From: Reyranella sp.
GTDB lineage: Bacteria; Pseudomonadota; Alphaproteobacteria; Reyranellales; Reyranellaceae
Assembly (NCBI RefSeq): GCF_030651995.1
Contig: NZ_JAUSBN010000020.1
Coordinates: forward strand, 1 to 64,000
DNA: 64,000 nt
Direction: 5' to 3'
Made by a program: the position numbers and the translations under genes. Numbering within the stretch: the stretch's first letter is position 1; each line of letters begins with the position of its first letter. Shown here one piece after another: positions 42,065-51,267 of the stretch. Under the pieces are notes generated by a model. That model did no database searches and was not told where the DNA came from. It saw only the letters and a program-made list of their open reading frames with translations.

Positions 42065-43042
42065 CTAGCGCTGCCTGTGGGAGCCGTCATCCGCGGCGGC
42101 GCGGCGGAGCCTGTCGTTGATCGCAAGGCCGAGCCCGATGGGCGGAATGGGTGCCACGGCGATGCGGCCGATGCCAGGCCGGTCGAGCGCGCGCATCATC
42201 GCGAACAGGTTGGCGGCGGCCTCGCCGAGATTGCCGGACGGGCTGAGGTTCATCGTGAGCATGGCGCCCGCCGGTGCGGTGTCGCCGAATGCGAGCAGCC
42301 CCTCGTCGGGCGATACCGAGGTCGCCTCCAGCCGCACCGGTCGCGACGGGGCGTAGTGACTGTGGAGCTGGCCGGGTGACTTGCGGGCCGCATCGCCGTT
42401 CGGGATCGCGTCGCTGAGCGCGATCGGGCCGATCACGGCTTCGATCGCTTCGCGGGTCGCTCCGCCGGGCCGCAGCAGGACGGGCGTCAGGGTCGTGAGA
42501 TCGAGCACCGTCGATTCGACGCCGACGAGGCAGGGGCCGCCGTCGAGGATCATGGGTGCGCGCGCGCCCAGCGATTGCGCGACATGCTCGGGCCGGGTGG
42601 GGCTTACTTCGCCGCTACGGTTGGCGGAGGGCGCGGCGATCGGCCGGCCGGTCGCACGCATCAGCGCCTGGGCGATCGGATGCGAGGGCGCGCGGATCGC
42701 CACCGTGTCGAGCCCGGCGGTCGCCAGCAGGGCGATGGTCGAGCCCTCGGCACGGGGCAGGACCAAGGTCAGCGGGCCCGGCCAGAAGCGCGCCGCGAGT
42801 TTCTCGGCCGTATCCGTCCAGCGCACGAAGGCGCGGGCGGCGGTGGCGTCGAGCACGTGGCTGATCAGCGGATTGAACTGCGGGCGGCTCTTGGCCTCGA
42901 AGATTGCGGCGACAGCCCGCTCGTTGGTGGCATCGCCGCCCAACCCGTAGACGGTCTCGGTCGGGAAGGCGACGAGGCCGCCCTCCCGTAGTGTCCGGGC
43001 GGCCTCGGCGATGGACTGTGCCGTCGCCTCGACCACGCTCAT
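42065..43042 (-). CDS. tsaC: L-threonylcarbamoyladenylate synthase (Sua5/TsaC)
   Basis: This enzyme makes threonylcarbamoyl-AMP from Thr, bicarbonate and ATP for the t6A37 modification of ANN-decoding tRNAs. The 325-residue product is the long Sua5 form: a YrdC domain (about 1-200) with FPTETVYGLGG (26-36) and AAPSANRSGEVSPT, then a C-terminal Sua5 domain. I chose the ATG at 43042, which overlaps the cysQ stop by 4 nt; the frame extends further upstream only as a shadow of cysQ. Confidence 0.92.
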   Translation of the reverse strand: MSVVEATAQSIAEAARTLREGGLVAFPTETVYGLGGDATNERAVAAIFEAKSRPQFNPLISHVLDATAARAFVRWTDTAEKLAARFWPGPLTLVLPRAEGSTIALLATAGLDTVAIRAPSHPIAQALMRATGRPIAAPSANRSGEVSPTRPEHVAQSLGARAPMILDGGPCLVGVESTVLDLTTLTPVLLRPGGATREAIEAVIGPIALSDAIPNGDAARKSPGQLHSHYAPSRPVRLEATSVSPDEGLLAFGDTAPAGAMLTMNLSPSGNLGEAAANLFAMMRALDRPGIGRIAVAPIPPIGLGLAINDRLRRAAADDGSHRQR

Positions 43043-43836
43043 CGCGCCGCCAGGCTGCGGGCGATGAAGTGCGGGTTGGCGAAGCGAGGCTTGCCGTAGA
43101 GAAGGGGCTGGCCGTCCACGGTGACGACTTCGCCGCCGGCGGCCTCGAGCACGCCCTGGGCCGCGCCGGTGTCCCACTCCATGGTCGGTCCGAAACGCGG
43201 GTAGATGTCGGCCTTGCCCTCGGCGATCAGGCAGAACTTCAGGGACGAACCGGCCTGCACACGTTCCACGACCGTGAGGTTGTTGTTGCGGAACCAGATG
43301 TCGAGGTCGCCGTAGGTGCCGTGGCTGCGGCTGGCGCACGCCGTCAATCCCTCGGGCGGGGGGGTGCGCGTCCGCATCGGCGTGAACGGACCCTTGCCTT
43401 CGCGCTTGTCGGCGCCAAGGCCCTTGGCGCCGCGCCACAACGTCTCGGTGGCGGGGGCCAGGACGATGCCGAGGGTCGGGCGGCCGTTCTCGACCAGCGC
43501 GATGTTCACCGTGAACTCGCCGTTCTTCTTGATGAACTCCTTGGTCCCGTCGAGCGGGTCGACCAGCCAGAAGGGGCGACCGTCGTCGAGCGTCGGGATG
43601 CGGCCGGCGGCCATCTCCTCCTCGGCGATGATCACCACACCGGGCGTGAGCTTGCGCAGGCCGGCCAGGATGACGGCTTCGGCGGCATGGTCGGCATCGG
43701 TGACGGGGCTGCGGTCGTCCTTGGCGCGGGTACCGTGGTCGCCCGCGTAGATGCGCATGATCTCGAGCGCGGCTTCTTCGGCGATGGTCGTGGTGGCGTC
43801 GCGGAGGGTGTCGAGGGGGGGGAGGGCATGGGTCAT
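43039..43836 (-). CDS. cysQ: 3'(2'),5'-bisphosphate nucleotidase CysQ
   Basis: CysQ hydrolyses 3'-phosphoadenosine 5'-phosphate to AMP and phosphate, clearing a by-product of sulfate assimilation. The 265-residue inositol-monophosphatase-fold protein has the metal motifs AEEE (from 71), DPLDGTKEF (93-101) and WDTGAA (221-226). It is translationally coupled to the Sua5 gene and divergent from the SsuD-like monooxygenase, so both directions touch sulfur metabolism. Confidence 0.92.
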   Translation of the reverse strand: MTHALPPLDTLRDATTTIAEEAALEIMRIYAGDHGTRAKDDRSPVTDADHAAEAVILAGLRKLTPGVVIIAEEEMAAGRIPTLDDGRPFWLVDPLDGTKEFIKKNGEFTVNIALVENGRPTLGIVLAPATETLWRGAKGLGADKREGKGPFTPMRTRTPPPEGLTACASRSHGTYGDLDIWFRNNNLTVVERVQAGSSLKFCLIAEGKADIYPRFGPTMEWDTGAAQGVLEAAGGEVVTVDGQPLLYGKPRFANPHFIARSLAAR

Positions 43837-43868
43837 GGGCGGTCCTTATAGACGGCAGGGGCTTCGGC

Positions 43869-43914
43869 TTGACAGCAAAGTTCGTGCACGCAAGGATATT
43901 GGAACAACGTTTCA
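43869..43914 (+). promoter_or_regulatory. Putative promoter and IclR-type operator before the flavin monooxygenase
   Basis: A TTGACA (43869-43874) faces the + strand, but its best -10 candidates (AAGGAT at 17 nt, GATATT at 20 nt) are weak. At 43900-43914 TGGAACAACGTTTCA is a 15-nt imperfect palindrome (5 of 6 arm positions). It resembles the IclR-family operator pattern TGGAA-N5-TTCCA. An IclR-family regulator gene lies downstream at 45068. Confidence 0.4.
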
Positions 43915-43941
43915 TTATTTAGAACAAAATGGAGCAATGCG

Positions 43942-45018
43942 ATGCCGGTTAATGTTATTGGAATGATCGGCGTGGCCCCTCCGCAGGGCACGGCTCTCCA
44001 CGTGATCGGGGGCGGCATCTCGCCCTCGTTCCTGCGCGAATTCGCGCAGACCCACGAGAAGGCCGGCTTCGACTATGTGCTGGTCGGCTACTACGCCTCG
44101 TCCGCCGAGGGGTTCACGGTCGCGACCTATGCCTCGGCCCATACGGAGAAGCTTCGCTTTCTGATCGCCCACCGGCCGGGCGTCGTTTCGCCGACCCTTG
44201 CGGCACGCGCGGCGGCAACGATGGACCAGCTCTCCGGCGGCCGCCTCGCCCTTCACATCATCGTCGGGAACAGCGACGCCGATCAGCAGCGCGAGGGCGA
44301 TTTCTCGCCCAAGGAAGAACGCTACGAGCGCGCCGCCGAGTATCTCGACGTGATGCGCAAGGTCTGGACCTCGACCAAACCGTTCGACTACCAGGGCAGG
44401 TTCTACCGGTTCAAGGACGTGTTCTCCGAGGCCCGGCCCTTCCAGCAGCCGCATCCGCCTCTGTTCTTCGGCGGTTCGTCGCCGGGGGCGATGGCGATGG
44501 GTGCGCAGCATTGCGACACCTTCGCGATGTTCGGCGAACCGCTGGCCGAGACGGCAGAGCGGATGGAAGAATTCCGGCGCATGACCCAGCCGTTCGGCCG
44601 CACGCCACGCTTCAACGTCTCGTTCCGCCCGATCATCGCCGGGACCGAAGGCAAGGCGTGGGACAAGGCGAGGAAGATCCTCGACGATCTGAAGTCGAGC
44701 GGCACCATGCCCACCAACCCGCAGGACAAGTCTGCCGAACGACTGGTCGAACTGGCGAGGCGCGGCGACGTGCATGACGAGCGGCTCTGGATGCCGGTTG
44801 CAGGGGCGGCCGCCGGCAAGGGCAACACCTCGTGCCTCGTCGGCACGCCGGAGCAGGTCGCGGAGGCGATGCTGAAGTATTACCGGCTCGGCGTGGCCTC
44901 GTTCCTCATCCGCGGATTCGACCCGTTGGGGGATGTCACGGATTTCGGCCGCGAACTGATCCCGCGTCTGAAGGCGGGCGCCCTCGACATCGATCGCGAC
45001 CTCGCGGCCGCGGCCTAG
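43942..45018 (+). CDS. LLM-class flavin-dependent monooxygenase, SsuD-like
   Basis: This is a 358-residue TIM-barrel of the bacterial luciferase-like family that uses reduced FMN from a partner reductase. HRPGVVSPTLAARAAATMDQ, the following SGGRLALHIIVGNSDADQQ and GDFSPKEERYERAAEYLDV closely follow alkanesulfonate monooxygenase SsuD. That enzyme releases sulfite from alkanesulfonates. No reductase (SsuE) or transporter is adjacent, so the substrate is inferred. An IclR-family gene follows 49 nt later, and cysQ is divergent upstream. Confidence 0.85.
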   Translation: MPVNVIGMIGVAPPQGTALHVIGGGISPSFLREFAQTHEKAGFDYVLVGYYASSAEGFTVATYASAHTEKLRFLIAHRPGVVSPTLAARAAATMDQLSGGRLALHIIVGNSDADQQREGDFSPKEERYERAAEYLDVMRKVWTSTKPFDYQGRFYRFKDVFSEARPFQQPHPPLFFGGSSPGAMAMGAQHCDTFAMFGEPLAETAERMEEFRRMTQPFGRTPRFNVSFRPIIAGTEGKAWDKARKILDDLKSSGTMPTNPQDKSAERLVELARRGDVHDERLWMPVAGAAAGKGNTSCLVGTPEQVAEAMLKYYRLGVASFLIRGFDPLGDVTDFGRELIPRLKAGALDIDRDLAAAA

Positions 45019-45067
45019 GGCGCGGCCTGAGGCAAATTCGGACACGACTGATGCGGGGGCTTGCGGG

Positions 45068-45823
45068 GTGGACACGACCGTCGTCAAGGCATTGACGGTG
45101 CTGGAAGCGCTGGCCTCCAGCGCGACGCCGCTTGGCGTAACCGAGCTGGCGACCCGGCTCGGCCTGTCGAAGAGCAACGTGCATCGGCTGCTGCAGACGC
45201 TCGCCGCTCGGGGCTACGTCACGCAGGTCGACCAGCGTTACACCGTCACGACCAGGCTGTGGGAACTGGGGGCGATGGTCGTGAGCCGCCTCGATGTGGC
45301 GCGGGTCGCCACGCCGGTGATGCAGCGTCTCGTCGCCGACGTCGACGAGACCGCCCATCTCTCGATCCTCGACATGGCGGCCTGCGAGGTCGTCTCGATC
45401 CACAATGTCGAGAGCACGCAGCCGGTGCGTGCCTACTCGCGGATCGGTCAGCGCACGCCGGCGCATTGCGTGGCCACCGGCAAGGCCCTGCTGTCGGCGC
45501 AGTCGCCCGAGGCGTTGCGCGCCTTGCCCGAGGAGCTGCAGCGCTTCACGCCGCAGACGCTCCATCGTCGCGACGAGTTGCTCGCGGCCCTGGAGAAGGT
45601 CCGCCGCGACGGCTATTCGACGAATGTCGGCGAATGGCGCGAGCAGGTGGGCGGCGCGGCCGCGGTGATCTACGACCATGCCGGCCGACCGGCGGCGGCG
45701 CTCGGGCTCACCGTGCCGGTGGAGCGGATGCAGCCCGAGGTGATGAACCGCTACATTCCGCGATTGACGGCGGCGGCGGACGAGATCTCCCGGCTCATGG
45801 GCGCGCCCTCCCGCCGCGGCTGA
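45068..45823 (+). CDS. IclR family transcriptional regulator
   Basis: This is a 251-residue regulator starting at GTG. The N-terminal winged HTH (about 1-65) has VTELATRLGLSKSNVHRLLQTL, read here as VTELATRLGL followed by SKSNVHRLL. The C-terminal effector domain has CVATGKALLSA and GYSTNVGEWREQVGGAAA, both typical of IclR sensors. It lies downstream of the flavin monooxygenase, which it may control through the palindrome at 43900. It is convergent with mtnP, with 3 nt between the stops. Confidence 0.9.
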   Translation: MDTTVVKALTVLEALASSATPLGVTELATRLGLSKSNVHRLLQTLAARGYVTQVDQRYTVTTRLWELGAMVVSRLDVARVATPVMQRLVADVDETAHLSILDMAACEVVSIHNVESTQPVRAYSRIGQRTPAHCVATGKALLSAQSPEALRALPEELQRFTPQTLHRRDELLAALEKVRRDGYSTNVGEWREQVGGAAAVIYDHAGRPAAALGLTVPVERMQPEVMNRYIPRLTAAADEISRLMGAPSRRG

Positions 45824-45826
45824 CCG

Positions 45827-46699
45827 CTATCCCTTGAGGACACGGCCCGCGACGGCCTCGAGCTTGGCGACCATCTCCGCCGAACGGACGGCGGGCGAGG
45901 TGATGAGCGCGTGTTCGAGCGCGCGGTCACAGCCGGACGGGCAGGGCGTCGGGCGATCGGCCTTGAGGCGCGGCGCGATCATGGCGACAAGCGCCTTGGC
46001 CCTCTCGGCATTCTCGAGCAGCACGCGGACGATGTCGGCGACCTGCACATGGTCATGGTCGGGATGCCAGCAGTCGAAGTCGGTGACCATGGCGACGGTG
46101 ACGTAACAAATCTCCGCCTCGCGGGCGAGCTTGGCCTCCGGCATGTTGGTCATGCCGATCACGTCGCAGCCCCAGCTCCGATAGAGCTTCGATTCAGCGA
46201 GGCTGGAGAACTGCGGGCCCTCCATCGCGAGGTAGGTGCCGCCCTTGCGGACCGGGAAGCCGGCCGTCTGCGCACACTCGTGCGCGAGATCGGCCAGCCG
46301 GTTGCAGGTCGGCTGCGCCATCGAGACATGGGCGACGAGACCGTCCCCGAAAAAGCTCTTCTCGCGGGCGAAGGTGCGGTCGATGAACTGGTCGACGATG
46401 ACGAAGTGACCGGGCGGCAGGTCCTCGCGCAGCGAGCCGCAGGCCGAGAGCGACAGGATGTCGGTGACGCCGACCCGCTTCAGGGCATCGATGTTGGCGC
46501 GGTAGTTGATCGAGGTCGGGGAATGGCGGTGCCCGCGGCCGTGCCGGGGCACGAAGACGACGTCGAGCCCGTCGAGGACGCCGAACAGGAACTCGTCGGA
46601 CGTCTCGCCGAACGGCGAGGCGATCCGGCGCCACTCCTGGTTCTTGAGACCGGCCATGTCGTAGACGCCGCTGCCGCCGAGAATTCCCAACACCGTCAT
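45827..46699 (-). CDS. mtnP: S-methyl-5'-thioadenosine phosphorylase
   Basis: MtnP cleaves methylthioadenosine, a by-product of polyamine and quorum-signal synthesis, to adenine and methylthioribose 1-phosphate in methionine salvage. The 290-residue trimeric-type nucleoside phosphorylase has the phosphate-binding GGSGVYD near the start and FVPRHGRGHRHSPTSINYRA. AMEGPQFSSLAES and GMTNMPEAKLAREAEICY give the substrate site. No other salvage gene is adjacent. It is divergent from an SDR gene. Confidence 0.93.
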   Translation of the reverse strand: MTVLGILGGSGVYDMAGLKNQEWRRIASPFGETSDEFLFGVLDGLDVVFVPRHGRGHRHSPTSINYRANIDALKRVGVTDILSLSACGSLREDLPPGHFVIVDQFIDRTFAREKSFFGDGLVAHVSMAQPTCNRLADLAHECAQTAGFPVRKGGTYLAMEGPQFSSLAESKLYRSWGCDVIGMTNMPEAKLAREAEICYVTVAMVTDFDCWHPDHDHVQVADIVRVLLENAERAKALVAMIAPRLKADRPTPCPSGCDRALEHALITSPAVRSAEMVAKLEAVAGRVLKG

Positions 46700-46756
46700 A
46701 TGCCTCTCCTGGTTGGCGGTGGTGTATCATTCCGGACAGGCAAAGGGGAGAGAAGC

Positions 46757-47602
46757 ATGGGCAGGCTCGAAGGCAAGATCACGATCGTCACGGGTGCGAC
46801 CAGCGGCATCGGGCGGCGCACCGTAGAGCTGTTCGTCGAGGAGGGAGCGAAGGTCGTCGCCACCGGGCGGCGGGCGGAACTCGGCCGCACGCTCGAGGCC
46901 GCCCTGGGGACTGACAACTGCCTCTTCGTGACGGCGGATGCGACGCGCGAGGACGATGTGCAGCGGGTTTTCGACGCCTGCCTGTCCAAGTGGGGCCGGG
47001 TCGATTGCCTGTTCAACAATGCCGGCGGTCCGGCGCCGGTGGGCGGCATCGAGACGGTGCCGGTCGAGGGCTTCGACGCGGCGATGGCGACCCTCGTCCG
47101 GTCGGTCATGCTGGGCATGAAGCACGCCGCGCCGCTCATGATGGCGCAGGGCTCGGGCAGCATCATCAACAATGGCAGCGTCGCCGGACGCCGGGCGGGC
47201 TACTCGACGTCCATGATCTACGGGGCTGCCAAGGCCGCGGTGAACCACCTGACGGTCTGCGTCGCCATGCAGCTCGGCGAGAAGAACGTGCGGGTGAACT
47301 CGATCTCGCCGGGCGGCATCGCCACCGGCATCTTCGCCAAGGCGCTCGGGCTGCCGCCGGACAAGGCCGATTCCTATGCCGAGGCGATGAAGGCCAGCAT
47401 GGCGAAGAACCAGCCGATCCCGCGCGCCGGCATCGTCGACGACATCGCCAAGGCCGCCGTCTTCCTGGCGTCGGACGACTCGACCTTCATCAACGGGCAC
47501 GATCTCGTGGTCGATGGCGGGCTGGTCGGCGGGCGCCTGTGGACGCCGCACCAGGAGGGCGTGAAGGCGATGCGGCAGGCCTTCGGCGTCGACGAGATCT
47601 GA
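46757..47602 (+). CDS. Short-chain dehydrogenase/reductase
   Basis: This is a 281-residue Rossmann-fold NAD(P)-dependent oxidoreductase. It has the cofactor motif TGATSGIG (12-19), NNAG (87-90) and the catalytic Ser141, Tyr155 and Lys159 (YGAAK). Its C-terminus extends about 25 residues beyond the usual GHDLVVDGG end. The substrate is unknown. It is followed with a 1-nt gap by a second SDR gene, so the two are probably co-expressed. Confidence 0.88.
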   Translation: MGRLEGKITIVTGATSGIGRRTVELFVEEGAKVVATGRRAELGRTLEAALGTDNCLFVTADATREDDVQRVFDACLSKWGRVDCLFNNAGGPAPVGGIETVPVEGFDAAMATLVRSVMLGMKHAAPLMMAQGSGSIINNGSVAGRRAGYSTSMIYGAAKAAVNHLTVCVAMQLGEKNVRVNSISPGGIATGIFAKALGLPPDKADSYAEAMKASMAKNQPIPRAGIVDDIAKAAVFLASDDSTFINGHDLVVDGGLVGGRLWTPHQEGVKAMRQAFGVDEI

Positions 47603-47603
47603 G

Positions 47604-48335
47604 ATGGCGTCGCTCGCCAACAGGGTCGCGCTGGTGACCGGCGCCTCGCGTGGCATCGGGCGTGCGGTGGCCCTTTCGCTTGCCCATGAAGGGGCCGCCG
47701 TCGCCGTGAATTATCGCGAGCGCGCGGCTGACGCTGACGAGGTGGTCGCTTCCATCCGGAATGCAGGCGGCAGGGCGATGGCGGTCGCGGCCGACGTGTC
47801 GGACAGCGCAGCCGTTGCCGCGATGATGGCCGCGGTCGAGCGCGAGCTGGGGCCGGTCGACGTGCTGGTGAACAATGCCGGGCTGGCGATCATGACCGGC
47901 ATCGACGATCTCACCGAGGAGCAGTTCGACCGCACCATCGCGGTCAACCTGAAGTCGGCCTTTCTCTGCACCAAAGCCGTGCTGCCGGGCATGCGGGCCC
48001 GCAAATGGGGCCGCATCGTCAACATTTCCTCGGGCGCGGCGCGGGGCGCCGGCGGCATCGGTCCGCACTACAATGCCTCCAAGGCCGGCCTGGAAGGGCT
48101 GACGCGGGGCTACGCCGCGCGGGTCGTGAAGGATGGCGTCACCGTCAATGCCGTGGCGCCGTCACTGATCGAGACCGACATGGTCCGCGGCGGCCTCGCC
48201 TCGTCGCCGGACCGCATCCCGCTCGGCCGCTTCGGCACCTCGGAGGAATGCGCCCAGGCGGTCCTGATGGTGATCGGCAACGCCTACATGACCGGCCAGA
48301 CGGTGGCCCTGAGCGGCGGCCTGTCGTTCCTCTGA
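47604..48335 (+). CDS. Short-chain dehydrogenase/reductase, FabG-like
   Basis: This is a 243-residue classical SDR: TGASRGIG (12-19), NNAG (90-93), catalytic Ser142 or Ser143, Tyr156 and Lys160 (YNASK). The C-terminal MTGQTVALSGG is typical. The length and pattern resemble 3-oxoacyl-ACP reductases, but paralogues with sugar or other alcohol substrates look the same. It is paired with the upstream SDR and convergent with the 6-phosphogluconate dehydrogenase, whose stop lies 1 nt away. Confidence 0.88.
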   Translation: MASLANRVALVTGASRGIGRAVALSLAHEGAAVAVNYRERAADADEVVASIRNAGGRAMAVAADVSDSAAVAAMMAAVERELGPVDVLVNNAGLAIMTGIDDLTEEQFDRTIAVNLKSAFLCTKAVLPGMRARKWGRIVNISSGAARGAGGIGPHYNASKAGLEGLTRGYAARVVKDGVTVNAVAPSLIETDMVRGGLASSPDRIPLGRFGTSEECAQAVLMVIGNAYMTGQTVALSGGLSFL

Positions 48336-48336
48336 C

Positions 48337-49314
48337 CTACGTCTTCGGCTCGACATGGCCGCCGAAGGCGTGGCGCATGGCCGACAGCAGCTTGTTGGCG
48401 GTGCCCTCGCGGTCGCGCGAGCGGAAGCGGGCGTAGAGCGCGGCGGACAGGACGTCGGCCGGCACCGCTTCCTCGATCGCGGCATTGATCGTCCAGCGTC
48501 CCTCGCCGGAATCCTCGACGAAGCCGGAATACTTCGACAGGGCCGGGTCCTCGGCCAGCGCCGACGAGGTGAGGTCGAGCAGCCAGGAGCTGACGACGCT
48601 GCCGCGCCGCCAGACCTCGGCGATGTCGGCGAGGTCGAGGTCGTAGCGCCGCTCCGCCGGGATCGCTTCGGAGGAGACCTTGCGCAGGATCTCGAAGCCC
48701 TCGGCATAGGCCTGCATCAGCCCGTACTCGATGCCGTTGTGCACCATCTTCACGAAGTGGCCGGCGCCGCTCGGGCCGCAATGGAGGTAGCCGCGCTCGA
48801 CCCGGGGATCGCGCGCCTCGCGGCGCGGCGTCTTCGGGATCGTGCCTTCGCCCGGGCTGAGCGCGGCGAAGATCGGGTCGAGCCGCTCCACCGCCTCCTT
48901 GTCGCCGCCGATCATCAGGCAGTAGCCGCGCTCCAGACCCCAGACGCCGCCGCTGGTGCCGCAGTCGAGATAGTGGATGCCCTTTGCCTTCATCTCGCGG
49001 GCGCGGCGCACGTCGTCCTGGAAGAAGGCGTTGCCGCGGTCGATGATCGTGTCGCCGGGTTCCAGCAGACGGCCCAGTTCCGCCACGGTCTGCTCGGTGA
49101 TCTCGCCAGCCGGCAGCATGACCCAGACGTTGCGGGGCCTGGCCAGCCCGGCGACCAGATCGGAAAGATCGGCGGCGCCGGCGATGTTCTGTCCGACGAG
49201 TCCGGAGACCGTTTCGGGGTTCTGGTCGAAGACGACGCAATCATGGCCCTGCCGGACCAGCCGGCGCACGAGGTTGGCGCCCATCCGTCCCAGGCCGATC
49301 ATGCCGAGCTGCAT
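48337..49314 (-). CDS. gnd: 6-phosphogluconate dehydrogenase (decarboxylating), short form
   Basis: This enzyme converts 6-phosphogluconate to ribulose 5-phosphate and CO2 with NAD(P) reduction. The 325-residue product is the short NAD-type form (about 300-330 residues, against about 470 for the E. coli Gnd type). It has the dinucleotide motif GLGRMG (7-12), [18 protein letters not shown] and the catalytic-lysine region [14 protein letters not shown]. Its divergent neighbour is gluconokinase, so the pair forms a gluconate-to-pentose route. I chose the ATG at 49314 after GGGAGAG. Confidence 0.9.
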   Translation of the reverse strand: MQLGMIGLGRMGANLVRRLVRQGHDCVVFDQNPETVSGLVGQNIAGAADLSDLVAGLARPRNVWVMLPAGEITEQTVAELGRLLEPGDTIIDRGNAFFQDDVRRAREMKAKGIHYLDCGTSGGVWGLERGYCLMIGGDKEAVERLDPIFAALSPGEGTIPKTPRREARDPRVERGYLHCGPSGAGHFVKMVHNGIEYGLMQAYAEGFEILRKVSSEAIPAERRYDLDLADIAEVWRRGSVVSSWLLDLTSSALAEDPALSKYSGFVEDSGEGRWTINAAIEEAVPADVLSAALYARFRSRDREGTANKLLSAMRHAFGGHVEPKT

Positions 49315-49365
49315 CCGTCTCTCCCGTTCGTTTCGCGATCCCGCTCCATGATAGACTGAGGTCCA

Positions 49366-49878
49366 ATGAAGACCATCGTCGTCGTGATGGGTGTCTCGGG
49401 ATCGGGCAAGACCACCGTCGCCAGCTTGCTGGCCGAACGGCTCGGCTGCGCGTTCCAGGACGGCGACGATCTGCATCCGCGCGAGAACGTCGAGAAGATG
49501 AAGAGCGGGACTCCGCTCACCGACGCCGACCGCTTGCCGTGGCTCCAGGCGATCGGTCGCCGGATCGATGCCTGGCGGGAGAGGGGCGAGGCCGGTGTCG
49601 TCACCTGCTCGGCGCTGAAGCGGGCCTATCGCGACATCCTCGTCGGGGAGCGGCGTGGCGTCGCTCTCGTGTACCTCAAGGGCCCGCAGGCGCTGATCCA
49701 CGGCCGGCTCATGGCGCGGACCTCCCATTTCATGCCGGTCGGGCTGCTCGACAGCCAGTTCGCCACCCTGCAGGAGCCGGCGGCGGACGAACGGCCGATC
49801 GTGGTCGACATCGGGCCGGAGCCGGCGCGGGTCGTCAGCGAGATCGTGCGCAGGCTCGCGGATCGGCCCTCAGGGTAG
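49366..49878 (+). CDS. gntK: Gluconokinase
   Basis: This kinase phosphorylates gluconate to 6-phosphogluconate. The 170-residue P-loop kinase has GVSGSGKTT (9-17), [25 protein letters not shown] and the lid region [21 protein letters not shown], all diagnostic. It is divergent from gnd with a 51-nt gap. Its 3' end overlaps the convergent downstream gene by 9 nt. Confidence 0.94.
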   Translation: MKTIVVVMGVSGSGKTTVASLLAERLGCAFQDGDDLHPRENVEKMKSGTPLTDADRLPWLQAIGRRIDAWRERGEAGVVTCSALKRAYRDILVGERRGVALVYLKGPQALIHGRLMARTSHFMPVGLLDSQFATLQEPAADERPIVVDIGPEPARVVSEIVRRLADRPSG

Positions 49879-51207
49879 GGCCGGCAGGGCCGCGAGTTCG
49901 CGGAAGAGATCGACGATCCGGTCCCGGTCGGATCCGCCACGATACCCCATCGCCACGCGCAGGAAGGGCTGTCCGGCCTGGGGCTCCGGTTCGATCAGTT
50001 CGTAGCGGTTGCCGCGAAAGCCGAAGGATCCGCCGTTGGCGAGCGCCAGGCCGCGGCGGGCGATTTCCGTCTCCACTCGATCAAGGAGACGACGCTGGGC
50101 CGCCGCATCGCCATCCCGCAGCCGGATCGCGCAGAACGGCGCCACCGCGCCCGGAGACAGCAGCGAGGGATGGCAGCGGTCGTCGAACAGCGTCGAGCGT
50201 GTGCCGATCGCCCGGGCGAGGGCGGCATTGTTTGCGAACACCCGGCCCGTATAGTGGTCGAGATAGGGGCGATCGAGGAACCAGGGCGCGGACAGGGCCG
50301 CCAGTTCGTCGAGGGTCAGGCCGCTCCCCGTCAGCCCCCGGATGCGTTGCAGCGCGGCCCCCATCGCCGCCAGGTCGCTCTTCCCTCGGTCCCGAACGAA
50401 CAGTTGCACGATGCCGACGTTGGCCAGCTCCAACCCTGCCTGATCGAGCTTGAGGCCCGACCGGAACACGGCGGCGAAAGACCCATCGAACCTGTCGAGC
50501 CAGGGGGCGATATCGACCTGCAGGCCGACCATCGTCGCATCGAGCAGCAAGGCCTGGCGGGCGCGCGGCAGGTGGGCGGGGACGGAGAGGCCGAACCGGC
50601 CGTCGCAATGGACGGGCTCGCCGACCAGCACATCGACGGTTGCCGGGCTCCCGTCGCACGGCGCGAAGACCTGGCGGGGCCACAGGTCGAGCAGCGTGGC
50701 CGTCTCGAAGTAGCGGCCGGCATGATGCAGCGTGAGCGGCAACGTCGACGACTCGCGAGCGACGAGGTGGAGCAGGCACGAAAGCGCGGCCTGTCCGCTG
50801 CGGCAGAGGACGCGCAGCGACTGCCATCCGGGCGGCACCGGATAGCAAAGCGGCGTGCGGCTCTCCAGGAGGTTGGCGCTGAGGTCCCGTTCGTAGCCGA
50901 AGTGGATGCTCTGCCCATCGGGCAGTCGCGAGACCTCTCCTTCGCATGGACTCTTCAGGGTCGCATCGGCCGGACGGTGCGCCCGGGCAAGCCAGGCGCG
51001 GCGCAGCTCGAGGGCGGCGGCGTCCGGAGTGCCGGCGGCCATGCCCGGCACGTCGGACAGGGCGATGCCCGCGCGGTCGGCGAGCGCGGCCAGGTCCTCG
51101 CGGTCGCAGGAGACTGCCGGAGAGCGGTGGAGCATGGGCGTCGAAACGAGCGCCGGGCTGGGCCGTTCCGGCGACAGTCCTTGGGCAAAGGCCGCAACGA
51201 TCTGCAT
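49870..51207 (-). CDS. Protein resembling a degenerate fold-type I PLP enzyme
   Basis: This is a 445-residue protein I cannot assign firmly. CRSGQAALSCLL, LLLDATMVGL, FRSGLKLDQAGLELANVG and the C-terminal SFGFRGNRYE...LRVAMG follow the order of motifs in Cys/Met-metabolism-type PLP enzymes: cofactor-stacking Gly/Ser region, Asp binding the pyridine N, Schiff-base Lys, C-terminal domain. The Lys in SGLKLDQ would be the cofactor lysine. Sequence around these motifs is unusual, so activity is uncertain. The start is also uncertain: the ATG at 51207 has GGAG only 2 nt away. Confidence 0.5.
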   Translation of the reverse strand: MQIVAAFAQGLSPERPSPALVSTPMLHRSPAVSCDREDLAALADRAGIALSDVPGMAAGTPDAAALELRRAWLARAHRPADATLKSPCEGEVSRLPDGQSIHFGYERDLSANLLESRTPLCYPVPPGWQSLRVLCRSGQAALSCLLHLVARESSTLPLTLHHAGRYFETATLLDLWPRQVFAPCDGSPATVDVLVGEPVHCDGRFGLSVPAHLPRARQALLLDATMVGLQVDIAPWLDRFDGSFAAVFRSGLKLDQAGLELANVGIVQLFVRDRGKSDLAAMGAALQRIRGLTGSGLTLDELAALSAPWFLDRPYLDHYTGRVFANNAALARAIGTRSTLFDDRCHPSLLSPGAVAPFCAIRLRDGDAAAQRRLLDRVETEIARRGLALANGGSFGFRGNRYELIEPEPQAGQPFLRVAMGYRGGSDRDRIVDLFRELAALPALP

Positions 51208-51267
51208 CGCTCCGGTGGAACTCGCACGCAAAGCGGGCGTTTCCGTCCGCAACTGAGGAGAATTCAC

